Assembly: GCA_963682025.1 (NCBI GenBank)
Contig: OY821521.1
Span: 96,456,051-96,520,050, forward strand
Length of the DNA: 64,000 bases
Origin: Cordilura impudica
Lineage: Eukaryota; Arthropoda; Insecta; Diptera; Scathophagidae
Direction: 5' to 3'
The position numbers and the translations under genes are program-made. Each line of letters begins with the position of its first letter. The stretch's first letter is position 1. Of this stretch, positions 43,647 to 54,424 are shown in pieces. Under the pieces are notes generated by a model. It was not told where the DNA came from. It saw only the letters and a list, made by a program, of their open reading frames with translations, and ran no database searches.

Positions 43647-46600
43647 CAGGCCCGAGTTGTGGTTATTTCCTAATTTGGTCACAGTAGGTGCGGAAAAATT
43701 AAGTTGAAATATTATTTTGAGCATTAATTTATTTTATTTTAACCAAAGATTTATAAAATATAACGATACAAAAGTTATAGCAAAAATTTCAAGTTATTGT
43801 TATATGTATGTATAAAACTTTTTACGTAGTAGGCCAATTGCATAAAAAAGAATATTTAATTTTCCATTATTAAAAATTTAACTATATTTCCTATTCAGTA
43901 CAGTTTAAATTTTGCTCTTGAGTATAGCTTTTAGTTCCGTACTATAAATTTTAGTGATTATAAAATTAGTGTTTTTTTTATTGTTTAGTGATATTTGTAA
44001 TCTATAAGTTTAAATGCAGTTAATATTAAAAATAGCTCTATTTAATTCATAAGTAATTAATTTTAGGAATATAATGAAAAGAATATATCCGAGTGGCGCA
44101 ACCAAGAGACGACAGAAAAAAGAACAGGAAAAAGCCAAGCAAAGTCTGCCACGATTAACGAAATTATTTAATAAAAAAAAACATCACTGAACAGGTTATC
44201 AATCAAACAGTCAATCCTGAATCCTGCTCATGCTTTTTCACAAATGGCAAATGTTATTGCTGATGTTGATGCTCAAATTTTGGTGATTGAAAATATAACT
44301 TCAGAACAAATAGAAGATTCTTTGTCACCATTACAGATAATTGTTGATGATGCAAACATGGAAGAAAATTATGTGTTATCTAATCTACCCAATATTAAAG
44401 GAATTGAAGCAACAACTTAAATACCTGTTTTCAACGATGACGTCGCCTTACTTAACAAGAAAAATATAATGCAAATGGAAGATTTTTTGAAAATTGAACA
44501 TTTTAAAATACCTGAAAACATCCCAAATGATGCTGAAAACAATAAATTTCCATATCGTCTGACGAAGAAGGTTTTAGCGAATGGAGAAATTTGCAACAGA
44601 GATTGGCTATGTTGGAGCAATTCAAAAAAGTCATTATTTTGTTTTCCCTGCTTCCAACAGGATACGAAATTTGATGCATCAGTTCTCGGTAGCCAATCAG
44701 GATGGGATATTTTAAGAGGATGGAGGAAATTGAAAGATCGCACACCCGCTCATGAAAATTTAATTATTCATAAAAAAAATTATGTCCATTGGAAATCAGC
44801 AAGTAGATCTGCATTATTAAAGTCCTCATTAGGATCATCTCTACTGAAAGAACTAAACTGTGAGGCAAGTAATTGGCAGAAAGTTCTTCATAGAATTTTG
44901 GATGTTATATTTTTCCTACGTGAGCGTGGTTTGGCATTATTTGGTTCTAATGAGAATATTGGAAATTCGCTGACTGGAAACTTTTTAGGTATCATAGAAT
45001 TGCTCAGTAAGTATGATCCAGTTTTATACGAACATGTAAAAAGTGTTCGTGAGTCACAAGACAAGCACAAACGTCTTCTAGTTCATTATTTATCATCAAG
45101 AATTCAAAATGAATTCATTCAGATTTGTGGAAAATTTGTGCAAAGAAAAATTATTGAAGAAATTCTTAATTATAAATATTTTTCCAAAATTTCAACGTGT
45201 CTTGTTATTTGTTATGTAAAAATAATAAATAATGCATCGTATTCAATTGAGGAAAGATCTATTACATTTGATTCATTTACACAGAAAAGAGGAATCGAAA
45301 TCACTACACGAATTATTGAAATTCTTGAAAATTTTGGCCTTGATTTTAATTTATGCTTTGGGCAAGCATACGATAATGGTGCTAATATGGCAGGACAGTA
45401 TAACAGTGTGCAAGCAGTGCTGCTTGAGCGTATTCCGAATTACATTTTTTCCAGTTGTGGAAATCATACTCTTAATCTTGTTGGAGTTGACTCTGCTGAA
45501 TCATGTAAAGAAGCAGTTATATATTTTGGGAGAATTCAACAGATGTATAATTTTTTTAGTAGCAGTCCTAGAAAGTGGGAGATTTTAAAGAAATATTTAG
45601 TTGTGTCACTTCATACAATATCAAAGACAAGATGGTCTGCTCGAATTGATACTGCTAAACCAATTTACAATAATCAGTCAAATATTCTGGCTGCTTTAGA
45701 GGAGTGTAAGTCACTAAACCTTCCACCGCACGCACGTACCGAACTTCAGTCAATTTTTCAATATTTGGATACATTCGAATACATTGTGTTGACAACAACA
45801 TGGCTTGAAATATTAGCGTTATTGCAACAAACTAATTTAATTATTGAAGCACGCAATGCAACACTTGACGTCGAAATGGAAAATATTAACAATCTTATTG
45901 CAATGATGAAGATAATGCGTGAAGAGTGGGGCAGATTACTCTTAAGTTCAAAAGAGATTGCCGTACTTTCCAAAATTTCAACTGATTTTCAATCAACTCG
46001 TCATATTAGGTCACAGTTTGATGCTGAAGAACATTATAGAGTTAATATTTTTATATACATTATTGATTCGGTTATTTCAGGCTTGTCACGTCGCTTTGAG
46101 TCTTTACGCAAAATTTGCCAGACTTTTGGATTCCTTTGAACTTTTCAAACTTCATCAGATGAGGAAATAAAATCGAGAGCAAAAAATATGCACTTAATAT
46201 ATCCAAAGGAAATTTCAAACGAAATATGTGATGAAATGATATTTTTAAAAAATATTTTTGAAGTAAATTTTGATATAGAATCATCTCCAGCTAAGTTGCT
46301 GATAAACATTTTAGAAAAAAACCTAATTGGATTGTTTCCAATTATATAAACAGCATTAAGATTATTTTTAAGTCTACCAGCCTCCGTTGCTTCAGCGGAA
46401 CGCAGTTTCAGATCTGCAGATGAGCCAACAACGGTTGAATGGGCTATCAATTTTACATATAAATTCAGATATTGCACGAAATATTGATTTTTCAACTATT
46501 ATAAAAGATTTTGCTACAACTAAAGCTCGAAAAGCTTATTTGTAATTTAATTATTAATTTCATACTTTTTAAATAAATTAAAAATAATAAAAAAAACTAT

Positions 46601-46684
46601 GTAAATTTGTTTTTTTTTTTTACTCAAACAAAGGCCCCATATTTTTTATTGGCCTGGGCCCCCTCTCACCTCTGCAAGGCCCTG
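43647..46684 (+). mobile_element. ZMYM1-like hAT transposon inserted in the large element's gene
   Basis: Likely ends are CAGGCCCGAGTTGTGG at 43647 and CAGGGCCTTGCAGAGG (reverse complement) at 46684. The coding sequence of the host gene stops just left (DDAVSI) and resumes just right (IPPEGEY). I could not find a clean 8-bp duplication (flanks ATTTGGCT and ATTCCACC), so the exact junction is uncertain. A transposase with a long intact core is inside. The last 130 bases are G+C-rich, with 'ggcctgggccccctctcacc'. Confidence 0.75.
44074..46545 (+). pseudogene. hAT transposase of the ZMYM1-like (TTF finger) group
   Basis: An opening frame at 44074 reads MKRIYPSGATKRRQKKEQEK, the usual basic start of this group, then shifts frame near 44185. 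From 44469 an open frame of 556 codons holds the TTF-type finger (RDWLCWSNSKKSLFCFPC), 'SGWDILRGWRKLKDRT', 'ERGLALFGSNENIGN', the nuclease core with 'QAYDNGANMAGQYNSVQAVL' and 'SCGNHTLNLVGVDSA', and 'SKTRWSARIDTAKPI'. It ends at 46139 by frameshift. The dimerisation domain follows in other frames ('LPASVASAERSF' at about 46380 and 'MSQQRLNGLSILHINSDIAR' from 46421), with a small deletion between. It is nearly complete and relatively young. Confidence 0.85.
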
Positions 46685-47003
46685 ATTCCACCTGAAGGTG
46701 AATATAATAAACAACACTTCGTTTCACAAGCAGAATTTCATAATCTTGTACGTTATTTAGAACTGTCTAAAAGGCAAACAGAACTTTTAGGATCAAGAAT
46801 GAACCAATGGAATTTTTTGGAGGAAAATATCAACATCACATTTCGTAGATCTGAGGAAACTGGCTTGTTTGGAACTCTATTTAGCGAAAGCACTGAAAAC
46901 AGAAATTTGGTTTATTGCAATTATGTCAGTTCACTGTTTGATAAACTTGGATATAATCATATTCCTGAAGATTGGCGATTATTCATTGATGGTTCTACAA
47001 AAA

Positions 47004-47057
47004 GTAAAATGAAAAGATTTTTATATTGAATCAGTTTTTTTAATTTTTTTTTTAAAG
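47004..47057 (+). other. 54-nt intron of the transposase-like gene
   Basis: Donor ACAAAAA|GTAAAATG, acceptor tttaaag|GTTTGAAG after a T-rich tract. Removing it joins GSTK to SLKAVLLHNKG in frame, which restores the family-typical 'IDSSKxSLKAVLLHN' block. The length is typical of short fly introns. Confidence 0.7.
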
Positions 47058-47585
47058 GTTTGAAGGCAGTACTTTTACATAACAAAGGGTCATTTCCATC
47101 AGTACCATTGGTTTACGCAACTGACATCAAAGAATGTTATGAAAGTATGGCTCTAATATTAAATGTCATTGATTACAACACTCATAGGTGGCTAATTGTT
47201 GCAGATTTTAAAGTACTCACTATTTTAAATGGCATGCAAGGTGGTAATACAAAGTATCCTTGCTATTTTTGTGAATGCTGTCTGCCTACCATGCTATGGG
47301 TTGCAGAATGTCCATTAAACTGCACAATCTGCATGCTCACTTGAATATGTTCCTATCAAATTTAGGCCAAATGAGTGATGAACAAGGTGAACGATTTCAC
47401 CAGGAAATTTTAAGAATTGAAAAGCGCTATGTTGGAAAAAGTAAAATCAGTATGCTTTGCAACTAATGTTGGTCACTAAAGCGAGTTACTGACGGCGATC
47501 TTTATCAAAAACGAAGAGCAGTAAAGCATTTCTAAGAAAGAAATTTAAAAAACCGAAAAAACGATATTTATATATGTGATATATT

Positions 47586-48074
47586 TAATAAAATAAATTA
47601 CATGCATAAAACTTATAACTATAACTGATTAAAAATTCAATAGATTTTGGTTTTCTTAAGTGCTTTGGAAAGAGGCTTTAATGTGCTTTAAAAAAAAATA
47701 CATAAAAAAATATTAACTCCCTCACTATCAAATGAGAGCGCAACGAAAATGAAAATTTGTTGCGAAAAGTGCATTTTTTTTAACTTAAACGATCGTAGCT
47801 CAGCCACTTTTAACCGATTTTAAATAAATAAGTTCTGTTTGAAAAATGAAACTAATATCTTTGAAACACAAAACTATTTTTGAAAATATGATTTTATCTT
47901 ACGATTTATTGAAGTTGAAACTTTAAGAACACAATTATTTCACTACATTTGCTGTTAAAAAACAAACTTAGCGAAGTGATCGAGAAAAACTTTAAATATA
48001 TGCGTACTCTATGGACTCCAACAAAACAGAATTTTAACATGAGAACCCCTGCATATTTTTTGTGTGGCACAGTG
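47586..48074 (-). repeat. Right terminal inverted repeat of the large element
   Basis: It begins at 'aataaaataaattacatgca' and runs to the terminal CACAGTG at 48068-48074. Confidence 0.85.
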
Positions 48075-48077
48075 TAA

Positions 48078-48163
48078 TTAATACTAGCAGATTCCGGCCG
48101 TCGAAATTCGAAACAAACTCATTTTTATTACAAACACATTAACAAATTTAATAAACACACGCA
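48078..48163 (+). repeat. Family B repeat, left part of the interrupted copy
   Basis: It matches 2868-2935 (ctagcagattccggccgtcg, 'aaattcgaa'), and then an A+T-rich stretch. Interrupted at TA (48164-48165). Confidence 0.75.
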
Positions 48164-49667
48164 TACCCTGCAAACATTTTCGATCGCCAAATCATCGCTC
48201 GCGAATCTCCTATAAGATGTCTAAAATCGCGGCGAGCAATCGCGTGCGATCTAAAAGTTATCTTCAGGCGATTCGCGAAAACGATCGCTTGTGTGCCTGA
48301 TGCGATTCGCCATTGAGGTTCCGCTGGCGATTCGCGAATACGTATTCGTAGGCGATTTGCCAGAAGCGATTTGCCGGCGGCTCGCGAATAGTGATTCGTA
48401 TGCGATTTGCTAATATTGATTCGTAGGTGATTTGCGAATATTGATTCGTAGGCGACTCTCTAATACTGATTCGCTGGCGAATCCCAATTGGCGAGTCGCA
48501 TTAGGCACACAGGCGATCGTTTTCGCGAATCGCCTGAAGATAACTTTTAGATCGCACGCGATTGCTCGCCACGATTTTAGACATCTTATCGGAGATTCGC
48601 GAGCGATTATTTGGCGATCGAAAATGTTTGCATGATCGCTTTGCATTCGCGATGTGTACCTAAAAGCAATAACTCGACGGCGATTAGTGGACGAATTTAA
48701 GGCGTTTGAGAATGTTTATAGCTTTAATTATATTATTGTCATTTTTGTACCTGAAACGTTCTCAATCGCCTTTGCATCGCTCTTGAATCGCCGGCGATGA
48801 AAATAAGAATGACAACATATGGTTATTTTTTAGTAATTTAGAATTCATTCTTAGATTTTATGTTTTATTTCATTTTTGTGTGTATAAAAAGATTTATGAC
48901 AAAATATAATTATTGAAATAATGTTTAACATTTTTATGTATGTATTTAGATTTTATTTATTTGTGGTCCTTTCTCTTGGCGAGGCGATCCTTCGCATGAA
49001 CAAAATGTTGCTGAAGAACACGGCCAATTTGCGATTCCTCAGCACCGATAAATTTCATTTGACAAACTTCTAAAATTTAAGAAATTTTGTTAGACAACAT
49101 TTTTATTAATTTATAACTTTTAAACACCACGCCTTTCACTGATCACAACTTTTACTTCTATTAAAATATTTCTTTTAATATTTTCGATGTATTTAATATT
49201 ATTTATATGAATTATTTGAATAAACCCACCCTTCACAAATCACTTGCTCAACTTAAATGATAGTTTTGCTAATTGCCCTTGAAACCAAATATCTATTTTC
49301 CCGTTACCTTAACAAAACAACAAGACAAAAAAAATTCTATCGAAAGTTATGAAAAAACACTGATGACTCATCTCAAAACGATAAAGAATGCCACAATATT
49401 TTGACTATTGTGAGAAAGATTTGCCGTTACTTGTGTACGCTCGCGTATTCATCGCTTAGTTTCAAGGCGTAGGCGATGGTCATCAAAATTGTTGTCAGAA
49501 TTAAGTGTTTTTAGAAAAAAAAATTGACTTACTTGTGTACGCTCGCGTACTCTTCGCTTAGTTGTAAGGCGTAGGCGATGGTTAGCGATTCGTATTCCCT
49601 GAGAAGGATCGCGTAATCATCGCCAAACAAGCAATCGCCAAAAAATCTCAAAAATGTTTGCAGGGTA
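48164..49667. mobile_element. 1500-bp TA-flanked palindromic element rich in CGATTCGC motifs
   Basis: The element spans 48166-49665 between TA dinucleotides. The termini are CCCTGCAAACATTTTCGATC and CCCTGCAAACATTTTTGAGA (reverse complement). An inner perfect-looking palindrome pairs 48166-48312 with 48487-48634, and its loop holds a run of variants of 'gcgaatattgattcgtaggc'. A third terminus-like sequence (gaaaatgtttgca) ends the inner palindrome at 48634. Near the right end, 'acttgtgtacgctcgcgta' occurs twice (49429 and 49531). No transposase was found. Compared with the uninterrupted family B copy at 2868-3146, the element is a clean insertion. Confidence 0.8.
48166..48634. repeat. Long hairpin with ~147-bp arms
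   Basis: Arms 48166-48312 and 48487-48634 are reverse complements with few mismatches ('gcgatctaaaagttatcttc' left, 'gaagataacttttagatcgc' right). The 174-base loop is composed of degenerate GCGATTYG / ATTCGTAGGCGA repeats. The local G+C content is far above the surroundings. Confidence 0.85.
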
Positions 49668-49872
49668 GCATTGTATAATTTTATGTATGTACTAGTAGAA
49701 AATTTAAATGCAATTTACTCTAAGTAAAGGAAAAAATTTAAAAATCTGTAAATTTGTAAAACGGCTAAAAAGAAATACCTTCCAAATAATATACGTTTGG
49801 TCAAAATCGGGATAAAACGGTAGAACAGAACATCGGTCACAAGAAATCACCTAGCCTATTAATATTACAGAT
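49668..49872 (+). repeat. Family B repeat, right part of the interrupted copy
   Basis: It resumes 'gcattgtataattttatgta' and continues in step with 2938-3146 (aaaatcgggataaaacggt, 'acaagaaatcacctagccta'). Confidence 0.8.
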
Positions 49873-49984
49873 AATTTCAATCTGCACGATTTCCTAAAAT
49901 ATAGAGTTGGAGAAAGGGCCTCAGTTATTCAAATTGAAAATGAATAAAATTAAAAATATTTTTATATTCCACGAAATCATTTAC

Positions 49985-50480
49985 ATGCAATGCTAACGTT
50001 TTTTCCACTCTATTCTGGAGTGGCCTTCAAAGTGCGTATCAATTCGGCTTTTATCTTTTTAATGTCAAATTTATTGAATAGCCAGAAGTCACACGGTGCT
50101 AGCTCAGGCGAATATGGTGGTCGTGTGAACTCGCATCGAAGAACTAATGCAGTATGAAACGGTGCATTATGGTGGAGCAAAAACCAAAAGTTATCTGCCC
50201 ATGATTTTGGGAATAGCTTCACACAAATAATGTTTCTTGTTAACATTTTGGTCCGATGGAAGGAATTCACAATGGACCACATCACGATGATTTTCAATTC
50301 TGAATTCGGTGTGACATTTTTGGTCTAACTTCACCTTCTGCAGTATGTTCGTTTCATTCGGTCGGTTATTTCGTAGTCGCAAGCATGGATCCAAGTATCA
50401 TTACCTCTAATGATGGTTTTCATTTCATTCTGGTAGTCAGTATACATTATATTTGAGATATTAATACGACACTATTTCTA
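49985..50480 (-). pseudogene. mariner transposase fragment (SETMAR-like group)
   Basis: Minus strand, several frames. It shows 'NDTWIHACDYE', then a degraded middle, then 'FWFLLHHNAPFHTALVLR' (the second catalytic block, usually HDNAPSHTA, aspartate changed to H) and 'RPPYSPELAPCDFWLFNKFD', the third block with PPYSPxLAPCD, the mariner DD34D signature. The N-terminal DNA-binding part and both termini were not found. Frameshifts between blocks make it a dead relic in the channel intron. Confidence 0.75.
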
Positions 50481-51285
50481 AATAAATTGTATGTTTTTGC
50501 AACCAATTGAGTTTTGATGCGCTTGAGGACCAATCTTTGTGTAATTTCAACAGTACATCAATATCTTTAATTGTCAATCGAAATTTTTCACCACCAAATC
50601 TTAGATTTCCTCGACGTATTGTTCATCAGTTGATGTTCGATGCGGTCATTGTCGTCGATATATCTTTGTCACTGATTGCCCTCTGCATCATTAAGGGTCT
50701 AGTTAGCCGCACGTAACTGTAACTAAACGTGTCAGCTGTTTTTTTCTGTTACATGAAAAGCATTAAGGGCAGTTACCGAACTCAACTGTCACGTAACCGG
50801 ATCGTCCCAATCTGTTGCTACGTTGGTACGTGACATTTATGAACAGCTGATAAAGCTTGGTTAATTGTACACAGCAACATGCTGGTTCATTTTTTACGTT
50901 CTATAATTGCACTAAATGCCAACGTTACATTTACGGTACGGATAAATTTTAACAACGTGTGGTTAACAAGGCCATAATGAAAGTTCATTGTTCAACAAAA
51001 TCAAATATTTATAATATTGCCAAATTCTCTTTTAGCTGTTTGCCAAAACGAAATTTGAAATGTGACACATATATCAAAAGCAGTATTGCCAAACAAAAAA
51101 TAAATTATTTAGCCAAATCGATTATCTCGTTAAGTATAAATTGAAAAGTCTCATTTTCCTTTAGAGACAATATTATGTAAAAATTCGTAACGGAAGGCAT
51201 AAATATATGGAGATATATTTGTCAGACAATTTTTGATAGCACTTATTACAACATCTATTGACTTTGATTATTATCTTTATTTTAG
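50481..51285 (+). other. End of the 10.9-kb channel intron
   Basis: No feature was recognised apart from several CAGCTG-containing palindromic bits (50731, 50843). It ends with the acceptor 'atctttattttag' before 51286. Confidence 0.5.
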
Positions 51286-51825
51286 GTTACTTGGATCAAG
51301 GCCTTCTAGTACGAGATGCCTACAAGCTAAGACGCAACTATTTTACCAACAAGGGGTGGTGTTTGGATGTCATCTCCATGTTACCCACAGATTTATCATA
51401 CATCTGGTGGTCACCTAGTAAATGTGGTCCTGACCAGTTACCCTGTGCCGTGATAGTACGATTAAATCGTTTATTAAGACTGCCACGTATGTGGGAATGG
51501 TTTGATCGTACAGAAACTGCCACCGGCTATCCGAATGCCTTTCGCATATGTAAAGTGGTCTTGGCCATTTTGGTATTAATACATTGGAATGCCTGTATGT
51601 ATTTTGCGATAAGTTATGCCTTGGGTTTCGGTACCGACAATTGGGTGTACAGTCTAAAGGGTGAACGTAATAGTACGTTGCAACGCCAATACATTTATAG
51701 TTTCTACTGGTCAACGCTGACATTGACAACAATTGGAGAAACGCCAACACCAGAAAATGATGCAGAATATTTATTTGTCGTAGCAGACTTCTTGGCTGGT
51801 GTTTTAATTTTTGCCACTATTGTCG
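51286..51825 (+). CDS. CNG channel alpha-type subunit, S3-pore-S6 exon
   Basis: A 540-base exon, phase 1 at both ends, with acceptor ttttag|GTTACTTGG and donor GTCG|GTAAGT. It encodes [20 protein letters not shown]3 ([19 protein letters not shown]), the S4 basic helix ([20 protein letters not shown]), S5 ([20 protein letters not shown]), the pore helix and filter ([19 protein letters not shown]) and the start of S6 ([14 protein letters not shown]). The filter glutamate of TIGETP marks an alpha-type, cation-conducting CNG subunit. The protein acts in the plasma membrane and opens on cGMP or cAMP binding. The next exon, expected to start with S6 end and the C-linker, was not found before 64000. 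Confidence 0.95.
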
Positions 51826-53380
51826 GTAAGTCTCTACGAAAAAAACCAACACAAAAACACATACACACCTAAAAACAGACTACATGATAATTTACAAAAG
51901 TTTATTATCTAAAGGGATTAGAGATTTGGTTGGGTGTGTTTTAGTACGTTTACACAATTTGTAAATTTATCGATTCATGGTCTCTGCTACTTTATGTTTT
52001 TGCTTCCCTCTCCCTCGCTGTCTCCCCCTCTCTCTCTCTATCACTCTTTCACTCTGCTTATGGTCTTTAGTTATTGCGGTTTAGACATTAATTGGTTTAT
52101 ATAAAACAATGTCTTGAAGTACCTAAAACCATTAAGATGTATTCGTATATGCATGAGTGTGAAAGATTTTCTTAAATACTCAAGTTTATTTACTTCTATA
52201 ATAGATCAAGTCTTTTGTTGACTACTTTTATTAAGCTGCGTGTATTCCATTACGTTCTTTTAACCAACTAATTTTAAGTTGTTAGTCAGGGGTTCTCAAC
52301 ACAAAAGGCTTGACATTTTTAAAACATGTGACCTCACATGTTACGCTGTGAGCCGTAAGACAAATCGGTGTGACTTATGATTGTATTGGTGAAAAAATTA
52401 TGATATAAAATTGTTTCAGCTAATACAACAACCCTTTGCTGTAAAACGACAAAAATTTCACAATATAAACGTACAACATATACATAATTCAAAAACCCCA
52501 CAAGTATAACCTGCAGTTGTTTGCTATAAGTGATACATAGATGACGTGATACAAAGTGACATAGAAAAATCTTTAATTGCTAAATGTTTACACATCTCCC
52601 CTGTGATCGGACTCATATGATTTTTTTGTTTTTAATTTTAAGATTTTTCTTTAATTTATTAAATATTTTGATTAATGAAAAATCAGAACTTCAAGGTTTG
52701 GCGTTAAAGAAAAGAATCAGTGAAGCATTTTTATAGCTATATTTTGTTTTGAGTTTATCAATACGCTCAGAGCAACTATCGCTGTTAAATAATTTATTTC
52801 GTTTTTAACAACTTTATTAACTGAAAGCATCTTTATAATTTAACTATCAAATTCAAACTGTTTAAAGCAACGGCGAGTTCCGAGTGCGAGTAAAAACTAA
52901 GCTTTTTGCATGCGAGAATATGTGCTTTTGTGCTTTTACTAAATCATCAAAATGCTTTCGAGCAGCTGATTGTGCTACTGTCAAACATAATTCAATTTTC
53001 AATTGTATACAAAGCTGTTCATATAATAAACAATAAATATAACAAAATTAATAAAATCGATATTATTAACGGGTTAAATAAACTAATTACTATAGGCATC
53101 GCGTTTAATGTCTATCAGCTGATTCTCCTGTCATCTGATTTTTCTCGCACGACCTAAGTTGGCAACGCCACACAAAAAAGGTTTACTATCGATCTCGCTT
53201 CCACATATATAAAAAATCATGCTGCCGAATTCTCGTTTTTTCTCGCACTCGTAACTCGCAGTTATATGTTTAGGGCTTCACACTAATGGTATTGCATATA
53301 CCAAGAAATACAAGCATGAGGCTATATATATTTTTTTAGTCTTAAATCAGCTGACGACCTGTGTTTAAAATGAACTAAAA
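51826..53380 (+). other. Channel intron, no recognised elements
   Basis: The only obvious local feature is a C+T-rich tract at 52008-52062 (tccctctccctcgctgtctc and onward). An 83-codon frame at 52906-53157 has no recognisable domain. Confidence 0.5.
52008..52062. repeat. Polypyrimidine (CT)n tract
   Basis: An almost pure C/T run with a (CT)7-like core at 52029-52043, 180 bases downstream of the channel exon donor. Confidence 0.8.
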
Positions 53381-54190
53381 CAGCCGGATTCATAATAATT
53401 TTAAACAGCATTTCAAATCAATTTTAAGCAAAATCCGATAAAATTGTATTCATAGACGAATTTTATCTTAAAATAACTATTTTAAATGAAAGAATTTTAA
53501 AATTGGTTCGACCCTTGTTTAAACCTATTTTAACATGACATTTTTGCCCTTTACTTTATGTTTATTTATATATTGAACATTGTAGGGAAAAATTGTCATC
53601 AATAAATATTGGACAAAATAAAGCTTTTGCAAGAATTGATAGGAACCATTTTTGTGTACAAAATTTTATACTGAGAAATTTTTCATAAAAAATTTTTAGT
53701 CGTATTTCATATGACATTTCATATTAAAAATTAATACACGCAAAATTGAATAGAATTGAATTCATTTATATAATTTTATAATTATTTAATTATAGTTACT
53801 TAATTATTTAATTTAATTCAAAGTAATGAAAATTTTACAAAATGAAATAGCGATGTGTAAACAATCAAAACGAATTGTATAAAATAGTTCATTTAAATAT
53901 TTTTTTCTAAATAACATTTCTACCTAACATTTTGTTTTGACATGTTTTCTTTACTAAGTTAAAGACAAGTTTATCATTAATTTTTTTTATAAAAACCATA
54001 TTTTTTTCAAACACGACAATAAAAACTGTAGATACGAATACAGAATGAATTAATAACCATGGTTTTGCATCATTAAGACCCAAGTGACATATAAAAAATA
54101 TAGTGTTGCCAGTTTAATAAAATCTTAAATGGTTTATTACTTAAAATAGTGGTTATTAATGCGAATTTTTAACAAACTTTTTTTATGCCT

Positions 54191-54424
54191 CGTCGGTTTT
54201 TCATTCATTTTAGAATGTTTTAATCAAAAGTTGATAAAAATAAAACAATTTATATATTTTAAATAATTTATTTTCTTTTGAATTTGAAAACGAGGCAGTC
54301 TCGACTTGCTGCTACTGTTCTTGCTTTTTTTTAACTTCAGTAGTGCCAGTTGATTCTACCCAAGCTTTGACATAAATGTCGCCGCTTGCCGTTTTATATT
54401 ATGAACTTAATCAGTATTCGAACA
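54191..54424 (-). repeat. 3' LTR of the Ty3-type element
   Basis: It shares 'cgaggcagtctcgacttgct', 'aacttcagtagtgccagt' and 'gacataaatgtcgccgcttg' with the LTR at 58483-58716. Confidence 0.88.

Larger units (their letters stand above)
43291..47532 (+). pseudogene. Uncharacterised transposase-like protein gene, split by a hAT insertion
   Basis: N-terminal part, 43291-43646: after an acceptor-like 'tgtttgtag', the frame gives KIDVSVNKQIIPLYEDYFNRR and then, with frameshifts, GSLGLPFLEPVTWVS, a 'NCYFCLT' Cys pair and IKYADVDNVIKTVP. Second part, 46685-47003: IPPEGEYNKQHFVSQAEFHN, LSKRQTELLGSRMNQW, 'WRLFIDGSTK'. A canonical 54-nt intron (47004-47057) follows. Third part: SLKAVLLHNKG, 'WLIVADFKVLTILNGMQGG', 'YPCYFCEC', then, after a deletion, GCRMSIKLHNLHAHL and 'SDEQGERFHQEI'. 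The same block order occurs in a large family of uncharacterised arthropod and cnidarian proteins. The spaced acidic residues (FIDGS, VADFK, GERFH) suggest an RNase H-fold DDE/D nuclease; this function is inference. Confidence 0.7.
42542..48077 (+). mobile_element. Large DNA transposon with ~500-bp terminal inverted repeats and uncharacterised transposase-like gene
   Basis: The element proper spans 42545-48074. The ends are CACAGTGATACAAAAG and CACTGTGCCACACAAA (reverse complement), and the inverted repeats extend to about 43057 and from about 47586. Within them are matching blocks such as 'ctgttttgttggagtccata' and 'caaatgagagcgcaacgaaa' (inverted on the left). Possible duplications are TAA immediately outside each end, or TAATAA/TAATTA. 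Inside is a broken gene (43291-47532) interrupted by a hAT element (43647-46684). Without the hAT it would be about 2.5 kb, and the gene has lost an internal part. Confidence 0.8.

Noticed and set aside
44417..46495. Several minus-strand frames antisense to the hAT transposase
   Set aside because: They are shadows of the 556-codon + strand frame, which carries clear transposase motifs.
42545..48074. The CACAGTG ends suggested a second Transib element
   Set aside because: The flanks are A+T-rich (TAA or TAATAA/TAATTA) and not a 5-bp CG-rich duplication, the inverted repeats are about 500 bp, and the encoded protein lacks the Transib/RAG1-like C-terminal pattern.
50507..50716. + strand 69-codon frame opposite the mariner relic
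   Set aside because: It overlaps decayed mariner flanks, with no motif and no splice signals in phase with the channel exons.
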